Assembly (NCBI GenBank): GCA_037176905.1 | Contig: JBBBWG010029976.1 | Coordinates: 62,295 to 126,294, forward strand | DNA from: Azolla pinnata | Lineage: Eukaryota; Streptophyta; Polypodiopsida; Salviniales; Salviniaceae | Direction of reading: 5' to 3' | Length of the DNA: 64,000 nt | Made by a program: the position numbers and the translations under genes | In this document: positions 24,810 through 39,594 of the stretch, in pieces | How positions within the stretch are numbered: position 1 is the stretch's first letter | Layout: every line of letters begins with the position of its first letter | The notes under the pieces: model-generated | Seen by the model: the letters and a program-made list of their open reading frames with translations, nothing else | Told to the model about the DNA's origin: nothing | The model's database searches: none

Positions 24810-25502
24810 TCTCGTTTAGTGAATCCAGAATGACTACCCGTCTCATTTATTGGTTAACTGCCAATACAAAAAGGTCTCTTCAAGCGAGGTATCCCCGTCA
24901 ATTTTAAATGTCCTTATTCTGACCAATCTTGCACGTAACAACTCTTATCTAGCAAACAGTCCCAATGTATTGGAGCACCCTTTCAAGATTGTAACGTGTT
25001 GGATCACTTTTCAAACGAGTCATGTTTCTTTCTTACCTTTGGATCACTTCCAATGTTCTGACCTTTAGGATCCAAAATCATTGTCCTGGCCTTTGTTGAA
25101 ATCTTATGGGTCTGAGATTCATCAAAACAAAGTCATAAATTTGATCGTGTATGGTACTACATTGCAAGTACATTCATAGCATCTATCGTCCTATGTGTAT
25201 TTTCAGAAGACCAATGTGTTTTGTGCTGCAGCTATCGGCATTCACAATGCTCTATGGCCCTACGGTTTAAAAAAAAAAAAAACCAAAGCTATTAGACAAC
25301 TAGCATTGTTTTGAATAAACAAAAAAAAAAGCTGCACTGTAATTCCAGAAGAGAAACAACAATGGTACATGCTGCAAACATAGCTTAATAGGCTACGACA
25401 AATTCAATTTTTGTTTGTTAGCTGGCTACAAAAATTTTTCATACAGCAGGTTGATTTCCAAAGAAATCAGCCTGAGGAATCAAATTATACATAGGCTAAT
25501 AA
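24810..25502. other. Convergent 3' flanks of FLX-RRM and GAUT genes
   Basis: No gene seen. This 690-bp interval must hold both 3' UTRs and polyadenylation sites. It contains two short poly-A runs (near 25268 and 25320). Confidence 0.6.
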
Positions 25503-27685
25503 TCAATGAACATTGCATTGCTGCAATAGAGGATGGGAATAGTTCACATACTTCTCCCAAATGTATTTATATCTATTCATTGCCAACTTCAGCCACGGTT
25601 TCATATTTCCATTGTAATGTACTACAGCTCCCGCTTCGATCGCTTGAGGGTCAACATTTGGGTCATACCCTAACCCTAATATATGCCATTCACGATCCAA
25701 CGGCTCAGTCAAACCATAAAATGTTAAAAGTCCTGGAGGCAATGTACCAAGCTTCCAGAGTGTTCTATCCACATTCTGCTGCTGCCAGTGGTGGTATCTG
25801 CTGGTGACGTTAGCTTTCTTCCATGCCACAAGGTCAAATACATTCATTCCAAATGCCCAACCACACGCATCTGGATCGAAGTTTGCTCGAATCATTGGGT
25901 GAGAAAAATTAAGGTATTTATGGTACCTGTGGAACGTTTCCAGACATGTTTCAATGGCACCATTTACATTTCCATTTAGATCTATGGAAAATAATGCAGT
26001 GAGGTCTTTTTGTACCACCACATCATCATCGAGAAAGACCATTTTCTTCAAAGCTGGATATACCTCAGGGATGTAGAAACGGAGGTGATTCAACATCGAC
26101 AAATACTTTGGATTCCGGAACTTCATTGCACTTTTGGGATCCTGCGTTCCTTTGAAGTAGTAACTCTGAGTTTCTGCATCTTGTAACTGCTTTAGAACAG
26201 GCACATACGAAGCATTTAGCCACGTGCTGAAACTATCGATGTTCTGAACTTCAACCGTTGCTCCTTTGTACTCATTCATGCTGAACCAAGCTTGCATGGC
26301 TCCAAAGTTCACCTTATCAGTGACCAGATGAAACACAAGCTGCTCGGGATGGTTTGCATTGCAAACTGTGGAGTTCACCACAACAGAAGTTGCAATAACA
26401 TTATCGGAGAAAATGCAAAAATGAAACAAACTGTTATCCGTCAGCTTGGGAGAATGCATCCGTTTCGCCATACGATCACGCAGACCAGGATCCGTCGCCC
26501 ATTCCATTGTGAGTCTGCTCCCTAGGCAGTAGAGACTTTTAGGAACAGCCTCTGCTGCAAGTTGACCAAAGGTTGTACTCTGTACAGTAGCTGTATTCAC
26601 TTTTTCCTCCAATGCTTGGATGTGCGCTTTAAGTTTCATGATCATCGTCGCACTGTCATAATGAAGCTCTTTAGCTTGATAAAGTAACAAAGCTAGCTGT
26701 TGCATAACTGGCTCGGCTTCTTCAAGGGTTAAAGGGTAGCCTTGGGTTGCTGATTTTGAGAGTAACTCCTGGCATGCTCTGATTTGCACACTCAACTCCC
26801 AAGCAAATTCAAGGTTGTTATTCTCTTTTGCCATAACCACATAAGCTTTTGCCAACGTCAACTGGTCCCCAAGCTGCCTGGTTATAGATCCCACGCTAAG
26901 CATCTCTTCTGTCAAGTTCATTGTTTCTGCAGGATCTTCACTGGTAAGGGACTGCATTATCAAGGCAAGGAAAGTTAGAAAATTTATAGATGTATTTATC
27001 TGGCTTATATTACCTGAGACTTTCAAAAACATGTGACTGTAAAACATAGCAGCAGTAGTAGACAATGCCGTTATTTACGCTATTATTGGCAAAGGAAACA
27101 AGTATTTGGTTAGCGAAAACAAGTATTTGGTTAGCCTTCAAGATGATCCAAACCTCACACCTTCTACATCTTCCATGAATTGAGGGGTATTTCCCCTCTC
27201 CACTGAAAATTGAACTTGTTTTTTAACTGAAAATCAAACATAATCCCAGAATTTACTCAAACTCTTGGGATGCAATAATCAAATTGTCATACCACATTAT
27301 GCAGGGGTGACGAAAGAGATGAGAAAAGTCACAAGGAACAGGAACTCCATTGGAATACAATTGTTTAATACATTACAGGAGCAATCCATTTTGCAATTAC
27401 ATACAAAATTCAGAAAGGACACACTGCAAGTTTATTATTCTGCAAGGTCTTATGATGCACATTGATCAACACTCATCCTAGAGTATGCATTATAGCAAAT
27501 GTACTGAAGAAAACATAAAAGTAGCAACAAACCTGCTCGGTTGCTGAGGAGGCAAAAGGGTGATGATAGTGAGCAAACATTGCCAAAAGCATTAGGGCAA
27601 TAAGGCCTGCATCATAAAAATTGCCCATATCAGTATGAAACATCTCCAGCTTCATATAGACTTTACCACGAGGGTCAAGAAGCAT
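25503..27685 (-). CDS. Galacturonosyltransferase GAUT10/11-like (GT8), pectin synthesis
   Basis: Two coding exons, 27685-27533 and 26951-25503, join in phase 0 to 533 aa, the usual GAUT length. GAUTs are Golgi type II membrane enzymes that transfer galacturonic acid from UDP-GalA to pectin homogalacturonan. A short cytosolic head is followed by a membrane anchor (about residues 26-42, AGLIALMLLAMFAHYHH), a stem, then the GT8 catalytic domain. The domain has FHFCIFSDNVIATSVVVNST, the metal-binding FLDDDVVVQKD motif, the CGWAFGMNVFDL block, LWKLGTLPPGLLTFYGLT, and the terminal HYNGNMKPW motif. Overall it is closest to the Arabidopsis GAUT10/11 group as I remember it. An in-frame TAG two codons before the ATG supports this start unless a splice acceptor there replaces it. 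Non-coding leader exons may lie between 27.7 and 29.8 kb. Confidence 0.93.
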
Positions 27686-28028
27686 TTCCTATTTCAACAA
27701 ATTTTAACTAAACTATGAAGCTTCTAATAGGAAAATACGTAACGCATAAAATACAAGGCTTTCAAAGGCCAACCTGCAAAAAGCACAACATAGGCTTGTG
27801 TATAGTGCCTCCTTTGTAGGCGCCGATGCTCAAAGTTCCGGTGCTTCATTGTGTGAGGAAATTCGTTTAACACAAGCACATCATAAGATATTTTTAGCAA
27901 GAATTATCATTCCCGAGGAAGTGAACCCAGCCAGCAGCCTGATCTCCTGTATTTGAATACATTCAGTAGATAACATTTCAAATAGCAAGAAAATTAGAAA
28001 ACTACCATATGTGTGTGTTACACATGAC

Positions 28029-28057
28029 TATCTATCCATCCATCCATCCATCCATCT
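28029..28057. repeat. (ATCC)n microsatellite
   Basis: About seven tetranucleotide units, CTATCTATCCATCC and onward, in the GAUT upstream region. Confidence 0.85.
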
Positions 28058-29450
28058 GCACACACGCATGTGAAATGTTCACTGTGTGGTCAACATAAAG
28101 GATCTTTCATTCTTTAGTAGAGAACCCTTAAAAGGCTATAGCTTCAGCCAAAATGTTGAAATGAACATCATCACCATCTAGATTATCACATTCATCAGGC
28201 CTGACTGCTTATCACCATGAATGGTGGATCCACCTATATAAGTTAACTTGAGACTTCCTCCAAGGAACTGCCAACAAAACCCGTGGTAAAAACTCCATCT
28301 GGAAGCTCCTCCCAAAGCATCCACTACATTTGGGAGCAGTTCATTCTCATCGATCTTGATCAATCTCACAACCCTCTACTTGACGGGTCTCTAAACTCAA
28401 AAAACGGCAGTTGATATGATAGATCTAGGGTGATCTGAAGTGTCATCCTGTGCCAATGAACAACTTAACTAAGCCCATCCCCATGAGGATATCTCAGAGA
28501 ACTCGTAAAATAAAATGTACTAGTGAGATGATAAGATCATTCCAAAATGTCTCAGAAAGAAATGGAGAAAGTATAAAATACATTTCTACACTAAAATTAC
28601 ATGCTTTGTAATGCTCGTACAAACTAGGAGATGAACATGAAAATCATACGCCTTCAAAGCATATAAGAGTACATACAAATGGTAATGAGAATATCCAGGT
28701 GAGACTGACACCTGTGAATAATTTGCAAGATAGCACTTTTAAGAATTATCTAGATGTGCATAAAATGACACTTATGTTTCATGAACCAAATTGGAAGCTC
28801 TCCACATGAAATTACAGCGCAATCAGATTTGAGTTCGAGTGCATAGAAAGAACATTACCATCGAATGAGCAGGGGAGGAGAATCAGTGACCTAAGCCTCA
28901 ATGCATGAGAAACAGAAGGATGCGTCCTTTTGGAAAATGAGGACATCACACATGATTTTCAGAGATTCCCACAAGATTTTATTAGCTTTCAGAAATTCTC
29001 ATGCAGACAGATATGTTCCTTGCTTGTCAACCAAACCACATCGCACAACTTGCGGGCAATCTGAAGCAGATTGGTTCTATCCTCGTTTTACCTTTACCAA
29101 TTTCCTTCCATTCCATCCTGTCTTAATCGCCCACCTACACAGCAGCCCTGGGTGCTCAGCAATGATTTCCGCTCATGAACGCTACTATCACTACCCACAT
29201 GATCATCATCGTCAGTCATCACAATGCAAACCTTCAAGACGGCAAATTTTACTCCAAACGATCTTTTCTCCAGCTCTCTGTCGTTGATGCTACCACTATT
29301 CTGAAGAGAAGATCCCACAATTTTATCAGGTCGAGAAGGAAAAAGGCACTGACATCACCCAATCTGTGCCACATTGTCCGAGCAAAGACTCCATACACCG
29401 TAGACAGGTTTGGAAAAAAACCAGCCTCGAAAACCCAACCCTTACCTATC

Positions 29451-29512
29451 TCTCTCTCTCTCTCTCTCTCTCACCCTCACTCTCACTCACTCACTCTCTC
29501 TCTCTCTCTCTC
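29451..29512. repeat. (TC)n microsatellite
   Basis: Two TC runs separated by a short CACTC-rich stretch. Pyrimidine runs like this are common close to plant transcription starts, but no start can be assigned from the sequence. Confidence 0.85.
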
Positions 29513-29827
29513 TTCCATGCGTTCAAAATCCCTGCGTTTACGCGAGAAGATCTACGCAGTTCTCCCCGCCTCCGCAAGCACAGAAATCACAAATCTGAGA
29601 TTTGCATCGCCCCGCCATCTCACACTGCGTCAGTGTCTCCCTCACTCGGCTGCCAGAAATATCTGGCTTTTGAGAAAAGAACAGAGTTACCTACCTGCGC
29701 CCGGATGTCTGAGTGACTGTTCGTCCTCTTGGAGAGGCGGCGGCGGAGGCGACGGGCAGCAGCTTGAGAGGGAGAGAACGGAGATGGAGATGCAGATGGA
29801 GATGGAGATGCAGGGGAGAGGGAGAAG

Positions 29828-29935
29828 GAAGTGAAAATGAAATGAAATGGAATTGAAATTGAAATGGAAGTTGAAATTGAAATGGAAGTTGAAATTGAAA
29901 TTGAAATTGAAATTGAAATTGAAATAGAATGAGAT
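29828..29935. repeat. Hexanucleotide (GAAATT)n array
   Basis: Roughly 15 tandem GAAATT units, some changed to GGAAGTT or GGAATT, give long open frames on the opposite strand of alternating Asn/Phe or Ser/Ile. These frames are repeat artefacts. Confidence 0.9.
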
Positions 29936-31940
29936 GAAAAGAAAGATTGATGGGAATTCAAATGACAAAATAGGTTCTGATTATGGCCTCTTCTGTGTCT
30001 AAATCGCGTTAATCCGTGGCCTCCTTAGCTTTAAGAGCTCAGTTGAAATGGCCACCGAAAAATCAGCTTCCAATTCCCATGCCCAGGAAACTGCTCTGGG
30101 CACATGGCGAATTGCAGCAGTAAAACTCCAGTGGGCCCCAGTTCAAGTTAACAACCGATGCGTGGAGCTGTTCGAGCGATTTGGGAATTATGTTAGTGAA
30201 TGCGTGGACCCATGGCCCGGCAAGACTTGCAGGTGGTCTCTGTGTTGCCCAATGATTGAGCAATGAATGATTGATGACGACGACGACGAATGACGCCTCC
30301 CGAAGTCCTCTTGCCTTCAAAACTGCGCGAAATCGCCTCAGAAAATCATCGAGCAAGCAATGCTATATGTATGATCTGTCGCAATAACGCCTTCGGTCGA
30401 AGACTTGCGCTCCTGTTATGTATGCCATTCATCGCTTCGATCCATGACATGGCCACCGATGCAACCCCCGCCATCCAATCTCATGCTTTCCATCTTTCTG
30501 CAGAATGAGGGCATGCAGCCTCAAGAATTAGGGTTAGGGTTTTGGACCATGCAGCCGTTTCGGGCAAAAACACAAAACAACTTAGGGTTGAAGTGATATT
30601 TAGGGTAGGTTGACAAAAACTACCTCTTTCTTTCTTTACATGGGAGCTCAAATTTCAGCAGACCAGAAAAACTACCTCTTTACAAGGAAGCTGATATATA
30701 GCTCAAGCATTCTTTTTTTTTGCACCATTTTCAATACATTCCCACAGTCACCAAATCTTCTTTGTGCAATTTTTGTGTCCAATTTCCAGAGCGGCGACAC
30801 AAACCATTTTCTTCCACTTAATTCCGATTTTGGAATACCAACCCTATCAAGCATTCATTCAGTGTATGCATCCAAAACTTTCGGGCATCTTGCAAAGCTC
30901 GCTGCGCCATAGCTCGACAATACATTCCCATTCTCATCAGTGGTAAGCCTATATCCGCCGAAATCCGTGTTTCACTTCCATTTTTACAGAAATCTGCGTT
31001 TCTTGATGATGGTTGCCAAAAGTAAGAGTGAAATCATGCCTTCAAATGCAAAATGCTGCATTTTTTTATTGCAGAGTATTTGCGTGATCTCGACAAAAGA
31101 GATGGGAAGAGGGGATACAATTCGGAACGCATTTTACACCCCTTTCAATTCGACACAATACCACCAAGCTATACGTGTATTAACATCGACTAAAGCCTGG
31201 TGGTCATGCCAAAGTTGCTGCTTGTATTACCATTTTACAGGGGCAAAGGATCCGACTGTAGATGAAAAAAAACTCACCCAAAACTGTGTTCCCACTCCTC
31301 TGGACCGTAGATTTCTGAAGAGAAGCAAACGTATCTCTATAACTGAAATGCATGTTTGTGAAGCCAGCCTCAATCGAATCAAAAGACTTGGATTTCTCTT
31401 CTCTAACCCCAAGGTCAGCTTTGTATTGTGGATGTTAAAAAGCTGTAGCAGCATTACATGAGATCCGATCCACATCAACAGTCCCAGCTCAATGTATCGC
31501 ATTCGAAGCACTCGCAGTAATGTAAAAAGAAAGATGTACTGCGTGCGATTACCATCATCACACATATGGCCTGAAGGAAAAATAAAAAAATCTGAAGTTA
31601 GATGAGGCTGCATCATAATAAATATACCACCAAACCCGCTTTGCTTTCTCTGAGGAACCTTGAAAGAACCTCACCAGGCGATAATTGTGCTGTAGATCTA
31701 TAAATGTAACGCCAATGTATTTCACACTATCAGATTGGCGTAAGTACCCTCTGTTGTTCTGTTGAAACCTGTTCGATCGACATACAAAGGATTACATATG
31801 TAAATCAATATCCTGAACGAAGGAACATCGACTGAACGATGACCACAAACACAAATTTAGAATTCGTATAAGATCACTAAATCATAGAAAGAAAACCTAT
31901 AAGCAAAAATAATACACAGACACATCAGGCACGCACTTAC

Positions 31941-34900
31941 GTCTTTGTAAGGAACTAGATCAAATGGATCCTCTTCGAATATTGCTCCATTTTCCTGCAT
32001 TAATCTTGCAAGATCCTGCAAGGCATTTGGTTGAAAATGTGGAATGCTCAGAACCTTATTCACAGAACAAGAGAATTCTGGTTGTTGTTATGGTGTGTGA
32101 TCGATAACATTTTGGATCTAGCTATGTAAGTCAACAGATCTATCAAACTTACGATCGAAAAGGATTTAGTCTCTTAACACATCTATTCAATATGTCACCT
32201 TCTTAGAAATGGCATCGAACTGCAGAAGATGCTCAAGAAGAGCATCTAACACATTCCGGTTCTTTGCAATCATTTCTGCTGCTCTATCATTTGCAACCTC
32301 ATAAAGCTGCAGTTACAAGTAACATGTTCGTCCATAAAAATCACAGTACTAACATACCTCACGTTCTCGAAAAAGTACTAATATACCTCACGCGCTTTGG
32401 CTTCTAATTCAAGTTCCAATTCATCGCCCATACTCAATGTGACATCCTGCGTTGAGCGGAAGATGTCAGTTTTTCTTCAGTTGAGAGGATTTGTAACAAG
32501 CAAGAAAATGTAGGCATGAAAGAAATTTCCAGAAAAGATGATACAAAAACAAAAACATCAATGACACCACAAATTACATAAAATCAAATAATGCAGTCAA
32601 CGAACTATCTACAAGTAAAGTTACCAAATAGAAAAGAACTTGCAACATCAATCTATGAAAAATCTAAAACCACACACGACTCACTGACTTCCGAATAACT
32701 TTGCACTATTCTGCTGTAGACTTACCTTAGATGATGATGTATACACTGTAGGGCTGTTATCAGGGCCCCACCCATACTCCAAAACCATTGAAGTAGCAAT
32801 CTACAAAATAAGGTTTAGAGATTTATGCACCAGTATTTCAATGTAATGAAAGCAATTTCCATTACAAAAGTTCCAGTAACCTGCTTTGCCTCCTGGATCT
32901 CATATTTTGACAAATCATTCTGCTCGCCATAGGGTAGTAGCAGTCGTGCAGCAATAGATGAACCAAAACAAAGAACCAATTTTTTCTCACAGTATGAGCG
33001 TGTAAGCGTTTTGGTTTCTTCATATCCACCTTCTCTCCTCTTTGAAAACCTGGTGAACCCAATGCCCTACAAATCATACACAGCCAACAATTAGTAAACC
33101 TATGATACTTCGCTGACATTTTTAAAGATATTAAGATTATCTTACCTCCCATGAACTTTTGTCTAACCAAACATTCTCAACAACGTCAAAATTCGGAAGC
33201 AGAGCAGCAACCAAACTGCGACCAGCAGCCCAGACAGCATGTGGAAATTTAAATTCTCTAGTCCACTGCAAACAGCACGATACAAGTATTAATTTGATAC
33301 AGCCACTTATACTTTGTAAGTTACATAGGTTTCCACTTAAAATATGGCACAAATTAGTTCTTCATGTAAACGTATTAATCAAAAGCAAATGAAACAAAGC
33401 CATATGGATGTCTCTCCAGGGTCCAAACTGAACTTTGTTTGAAACAAATGATGCAAAAATAGAGACGAGCATGAAGGGTCACCAAACCACTGTTCTCTAC
33501 AAATAGAACTGATCCACATGATATAACAGAAAAGGCATCAGTCAATAGACTCACGTTCAGTCTGATGTTTCCTCCCTAGTGCACTTTAGAAAAGAGGTCG
33601 GAAAAAGAAAAAAGCCCATCAAAGTATGCTTCTCCCAAAATACAAGTGATCCACACAAAGCAACAGGAAAGGCCACACAGTCAATAGACTCATGTTCCTT
33701 CTATGTTGTAACCATTTCCTAAAACGCTGAAAACTTACGAAATGTATTTTATATTTCCGCAAATGAAACACACAGCTGTATTCTACGTTAATAAATAGAC
33801 TCGTTCTATCATAAGAATGAACCCAATTTCAAAATATGAATACGGATAATCGATAAACATACATGAAAGATAAAACTGAATAATAACAAATATCTGTGTG
33901 TTCTACTCTAAGTTGAGTACTTACAATATACCCAGGGTTGCTATACTCAATTCCAGGTTGACTCTCATTGAACACATCGATACATGCAACAGCTGCTTCC
34001 ACATCCTCTTTTGTAACCTTTAGACCTAACCAATCCCTCAGACTGGACTTCCAACTTTTCATCCACTTTGAATTAGCAACCCATCCAGGTGTAATGTTGT
34101 TCAATTTCTACATGGAAAAATCTTGAATCAATAATGATGCTACATGTGTCATAGCCATACAACTAAATAAATGAAATCAATATCACGAACACCGTTAAAT
34201 AAATGAATGAAAATATCTTTTGCAAATTCATATGTATGTATATATGTGTGTGTGTGTATTATGTAAGTATGTATTGTATGTATGTATGTATATAAGCATT
34301 GGAAAAACAAAGGTGAAAAGATTTACTTTTAAGAATCGGAGATGTTTTCCGTCAGTTAAGTTTAAATATAGGTATCTGCTTGATGCCAGAATATGCATTT
34401 GTGCAAAGAAATAAATTATGCCAGAATATGCATTAGTACAATACACATTACCACAAGCCATTTAAAGATGGTGAATAACTCCTCATCATCCGTGTATTTC
34501 CATGATGCAAAGCTTGATTCCAAGCCTCGTGGAACTGCTTTTAACTGTTGAGGCGTCATACCATCTGTTTTCCTAGCCATCTGGATCCAAAAACATCAAA
34601 AACTTCACCTGTCTTTAGATTGTTCAAGTGCAAAATGAAAGACTGCTTTACTCATAAGTTTGTTTATTAAGACAGTCTAGATTTTAACCCAGATATCATA
34701 TACCTCTTTCCAGTCAACAAGTTCTATCAAATCATCATCCATCGTTGCTTCTGCAGATTTCCTCAATATAAATTCACGTTCAACTTTGTTTGGCATCGGC
34801 AACGTGATTGTCCGGTCCATCCTTCCTGGCCTCCTCAAAGCCTCATCTATACTGTCAGGTCGACTACAAGTAGCAAGGAGAACAACTCCCTCCTGTGTTT

Positions 34901-37900
34901 CAAAACTTCATAAAAACAAACACAGGCTTGAATACAATTCAAGTAAATGCAAGAACTATTCCAGTTACATGAAAACAATGTCAATACCCATCGAGCTCCA
35001 CAAGGAGCTGATTAATCAGAGACTCGTGATCTTGTTTCCTGGTATCCCCTGAATCACCACGTACACCAGCAAAATAGTCAAAATCATCCATGAATATTAT
35101 TAATGGAGCCTGCACACAAAGAATCACAGTAGAAGTTGGCTATCTGAAAAATAAAATAAGAGAATGGAAGCAAATTGATCTGAGAACTTTTAGAAACAAT
35201 CATTCCAACCTGCTTGACTCAAACCAGGTGATATCCAAATCTCATTCATTTTAAATATCCATAGTTAAGCTACCATAATTGTACAAAATAGATGATTCCT
35301 TTATCTACGCAGACTCGTCCTGCTGCAATATCGGAAATCCTACATAGATTCTCTGCAGGAGAGATTCACTAACAGAAACAGTGCTTTAGGAACTTTTTAT
35401 TCTTTATTTTATCTGATTCATTGCTGATGTTCAGATTGATGAATTTTTTAGCATGAACTGTTGTATACATCTGTGTAACATGCGGAAGTATTTTCAACAA
35501 AAAGCTTTAGATCATGCTTGGTAATCATAGGCTTACCATCTACAGCATACAGAAATTTAGCAGAAACTCAACTCCACCGCGTGGATGTTTAGTGGCAAAT
35601 CAGCGACTACTTGCGTAAGGAAATTGTGGTCAATTAAGTCAAAGGATCTTCATAAAATATTTGCACTCGCATCCCCCATGGAGATTGCATGAGCTTTGAA
35701 GGCAATTACAAATCTTTTTGATGAAGAAAAAGGATAGTGTTATAAAAAATAACCTTCTCCTGAGATGAGATTAGAATATAGCTGGCTACTGCGATGAGAT
35801 GCTAATACTACATTAATACAGCATGTAGATATGTAATCGTTTTCCTATCGCAACAACTGTTTAAAGGTTTCCCCATGATCTCTGGGAATATCCAGACAGC
35901 ATTTTCTTAGTAACAATGGATGTTAACATCAGCTGAATAAACTCTTCATGAAATCTAACCAAATTCTTTCCATGATACCAAATTTTGTTCAGGAAATCAT
36001 GAACAAAATTTTCATCCCAGCAACTGAATCTCCAAATATAGAGACCCAATTGAAACCATGGACATTGCATGACATTTCAAAGCCATTACATACCTTTCCA
36101 TGGAGTTCTTGAAAATAACTCTCTCCTGACATGAGATTTTCTACTGAGATCAGATGCTAATACTAAGTTCCAAAATCTGTCAGTAACATTGTTCCGTTCT
36201 TAGGACATTATTCCCTTCTTAGGACATTAACAGGTTCCAAAAGATGTATTTTCAAGGTCAGACATTTTCTATATTAGCAGTAGATGTTAACATCAGCTGA
36301 ATAAATTCGTCCATGATATCCCACCAAATTCTTCCATGATACAAAATATTCGAAACCATGTGCAAAATTATCATCCCAGCTACTGAATCTCAATAGACAG
36401 AGACCTGATTAAAGAGACACTTGTACACCCCCTGATATGCTAAATGCAAAACTTGTCAAGATAAAATATAGGTCCATCCAATATTCAATAGTGAGCTTGA
36501 TGATTGACATGAATTGGTGGGTAAATCGGCAATTAAAGTTACGGTTGTCAATAACCAGCAGATCCTGATCAGAGTAATCATTCTACTTTGACAAAATGCA
36601 CAAGCTGATTGACAAAACAATTTTCCTTACACAAAACTTTACATATAATTGAAATCTTACTAACCAATTCTCTTGCTGTTTTGAATAGGTCGCGTACATT
36701 TGATGCTCCTTGACCCACCCATGCTCCACCTTCAAGTTCCATTCCATCCAATTCCACAACAGGAACCCTTGCTTCAGCAGCTATTGCCATTGCAAGTGAA
36801 GTCTTCCCTGTCCCAGGTTCACCAACTATGAGGACACCCTGTAAAGAATCATTAAATGTTTGAGATTACCACCATAACAAATCATATTTGTGTAAGGAAA
36901 TGAATCTTGAAGATGCTGTCATAAGGCTTGTTTTACCCTAGGTGGCCGTGCACCCATCTCCTTGAATATTGAGGGTTCACGCAGAAAAGTAACTATCTCA
37001 TTAATTTCATCTTTGACCATGTCGAGGCCAGCAAAGTCTTGCAATCTCAGCTCTGGCTTCTTTATTATCTGTCCATTCAGCACATACAACCTTTAGTATG
37101 AAGTAAGCAAGAAATTGTTACCTAGATGACCCCCTCCTGACTCCTCGACACATTATCATCCTTCCGGAACCACATCCCAAAATAATTTGCATCTTAAATC
37201 TCGCTGCACTATGGTAAGAATAACACACATTTTTATTTAGCTCCATCCTATCTAAATTAAATCCTATATGGGAACTATGCTTTTTTCCATTCCTTGATTC
37301 ATACATCTTCTGTAGGATACAATTGTGCTTCTACCTGTAGACAATACCAAACAAGACCTTTGCAATTATACCCTAAAAGATCATCTATCTACCTTGATTT
37401 CTTCTCATTCACACTACAGATAACCATTTACCATGAAGATTCCACTCATTTTTGAAAGCCAGTGACCACTCCTATCCATTATAATTTTTGGCATAACTGA
37501 AAATATTCCAAATTCAGGATTCTGAATCTCCAGTTTCACATACCGTTTCTTCTGAATAGTATATTTTTTTCCAAACAAGAAGGCATACAGAAATACAAGT
37601 TGCACATACCTTCATTCTATCAAATGCTTTCCGCACAGGATCCTCTATTGCTTTTGGATTGTCAGCCTTCAACTTCTTCATTATCTCTTTCTGAAAATCC
37701 AATAGATCTCTCTCATTATCTTAATGATAAATAAATCATGATTTTCCAGGTAAAGAGCTAGTTATCAGTGCATCATGGTATAATCGAGTTTTTAGGACCA
37801 GCCAAACAGTGACTAAAGCACTATCTCAACTAGTGTCCAGTAGCAAAAAGATTCCTGGGCTCCCAAAGTAAAGGTACTCAATATTGGAACCAAAATAGCT

Positions 37901-39543
37901 CATAGAACATGAGATGCAAGATTGGAAATAGCTCATAGCACACTAATCCACAGAAAAATGAATATGCCAAATAATGTAAAACCAGAGAAGCACTACATTT
38001 GCTATTGTACATACCATCTGAATTCAATAGTTACAATAGTAAATGGCATTATCAAAAAGGAAAACGGTTCAGAACTATCAAAAGATATGCTCCATGAAAA
38101 TCAAATTTTGAACTCAAAAATGAGGGGGAAAATATCTGATCGTGCTTGTTTTCATGTATTCTTAGCAATGCATTTAAGATTCTTTTCAGGCCTATAAGCC
38201 TAATTAGAGTTGTATGAGATGTGACTCACCCCCTTCTTCTCCTTCCATTCCACTTCATTCATTCCCTCCCCTGTGCCAAAAAACTGGTCCCATACTCTGA
38301 CCACGATTCTTGTAAAGTACGTAAACGGGATCCATAGAACATAACACTTTACAGGTAGCGATATCCACCATGCAGCAGTGCTCTCACCTTGCCCATAACG
38401 CTCTTCCATTATCTTCTGAATTTGTTTCCTCAACTCCAGTAATACAGGGATCTCGCTTCTCGGAGGTGCATTGTCTGGCAATTGAAGTCCTATCCAGATT
38501 CGGAACTAAAAGAGCAACAAAACACAACAATCTGCCATCAAGATTAAACATTCTCCCTACTGAAGGTTAATAATAGTGCTTATCGTTTGGATATATACCA
38601 GCTTTGGAAATCTTTCTAAGATTGGAAAGAATAATCGTCCCAGAAATTCCTCAAATGTTTCAGTCACATACTTGAAATATCGTAACACGATTGCCTTGGC
38701 AGGAATAAACTTGACTAAATCAATAAAGTTGCTGAAAAGTAGTTTGAACGGCAAGAACGAGACGCGTATAGGGTCTAATTGACTGAATGGTATCCTCATA
38801 TATTCCACAGAAACAGGAATTCCAGACCCTAGAATTTTGAGATGTAATGAATCAGCACCCCCATAATTCAAATAGATATCATCATAAACCTGCAAACAAA
38901 CATCACTACTTTAGTTAGTTCTTCCTCTTTTCATAAAAGTTCATACAGATCAAACCTTCAGATTTTCCAAAGAACGTTTCTTGCTGCCTTTTATACATGG
39001 GATAGAATGTGCATTTCAAATAAGTTGGCAGTATTTTTAAATATCTAAATATAAAATCAAACTTTTAGTTTTACCCAGGAACGGCTCATGCTGCCTTATC
39101 TCATAGATAGAATTTAAGAATATGACCTGAAGATCGGCAAAAAAAGTTCGATCATCCCCCTTGAGTTTGTAACACATTGCACCTCTGTCCTGTCTAATTT
39201 GAACACTTTCCAAAAACTCCTTATCCACCGCATATTTGAGAGTCTGAGGAGGCATTTCCCAACGTTTCTCTCGCTCATTGTAGAACACATCAGCTAAAAC
39301 TCTATCTCTGCATTTGAGGATACTCTCCTGCAGATAAACTCCAAATGTTCACCACAAAAAATTCCTGAACTCAAAACTTGATAAAAGAAATAAAAAAGGA
39401 TTTGTGAAGGGAATCATGGTTACGTTTCTTCATACTCTTTAATCCATTGAATAATAACCAAAGCTAGCAAGTTGGTGTGAACAGTTCAGGAAAAAAGAAG
39501 TATACATCGAGTAACATGCTATGATAAATCACATGATTGAGCA

Positions 39544-39594
<51 letters not shown>

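Larger units (their letters stand above)
27686..31940. other. Spacer between GAUT and FTSHI5-like genes
   Basis: No coding gene is supported. The part to about 29.8 kb probably holds the GAUT leader and promoter. It contains an (ATCC)n run (28029-28057), a (TC)n run (29451-29512), a GAAATT hexamer array (29828-29935) and degenerate TTAGGG words (30526-30608). About 31.57-31.94 kb must contain the unresolved last exon and 3' UTR of the FTSHI5-like gene. Candidate acceptors on the minus strand lie just before 31830 (short tail DIDLHM), 31698 and 31689, and I cannot choose between them. Confidence 0.5.
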
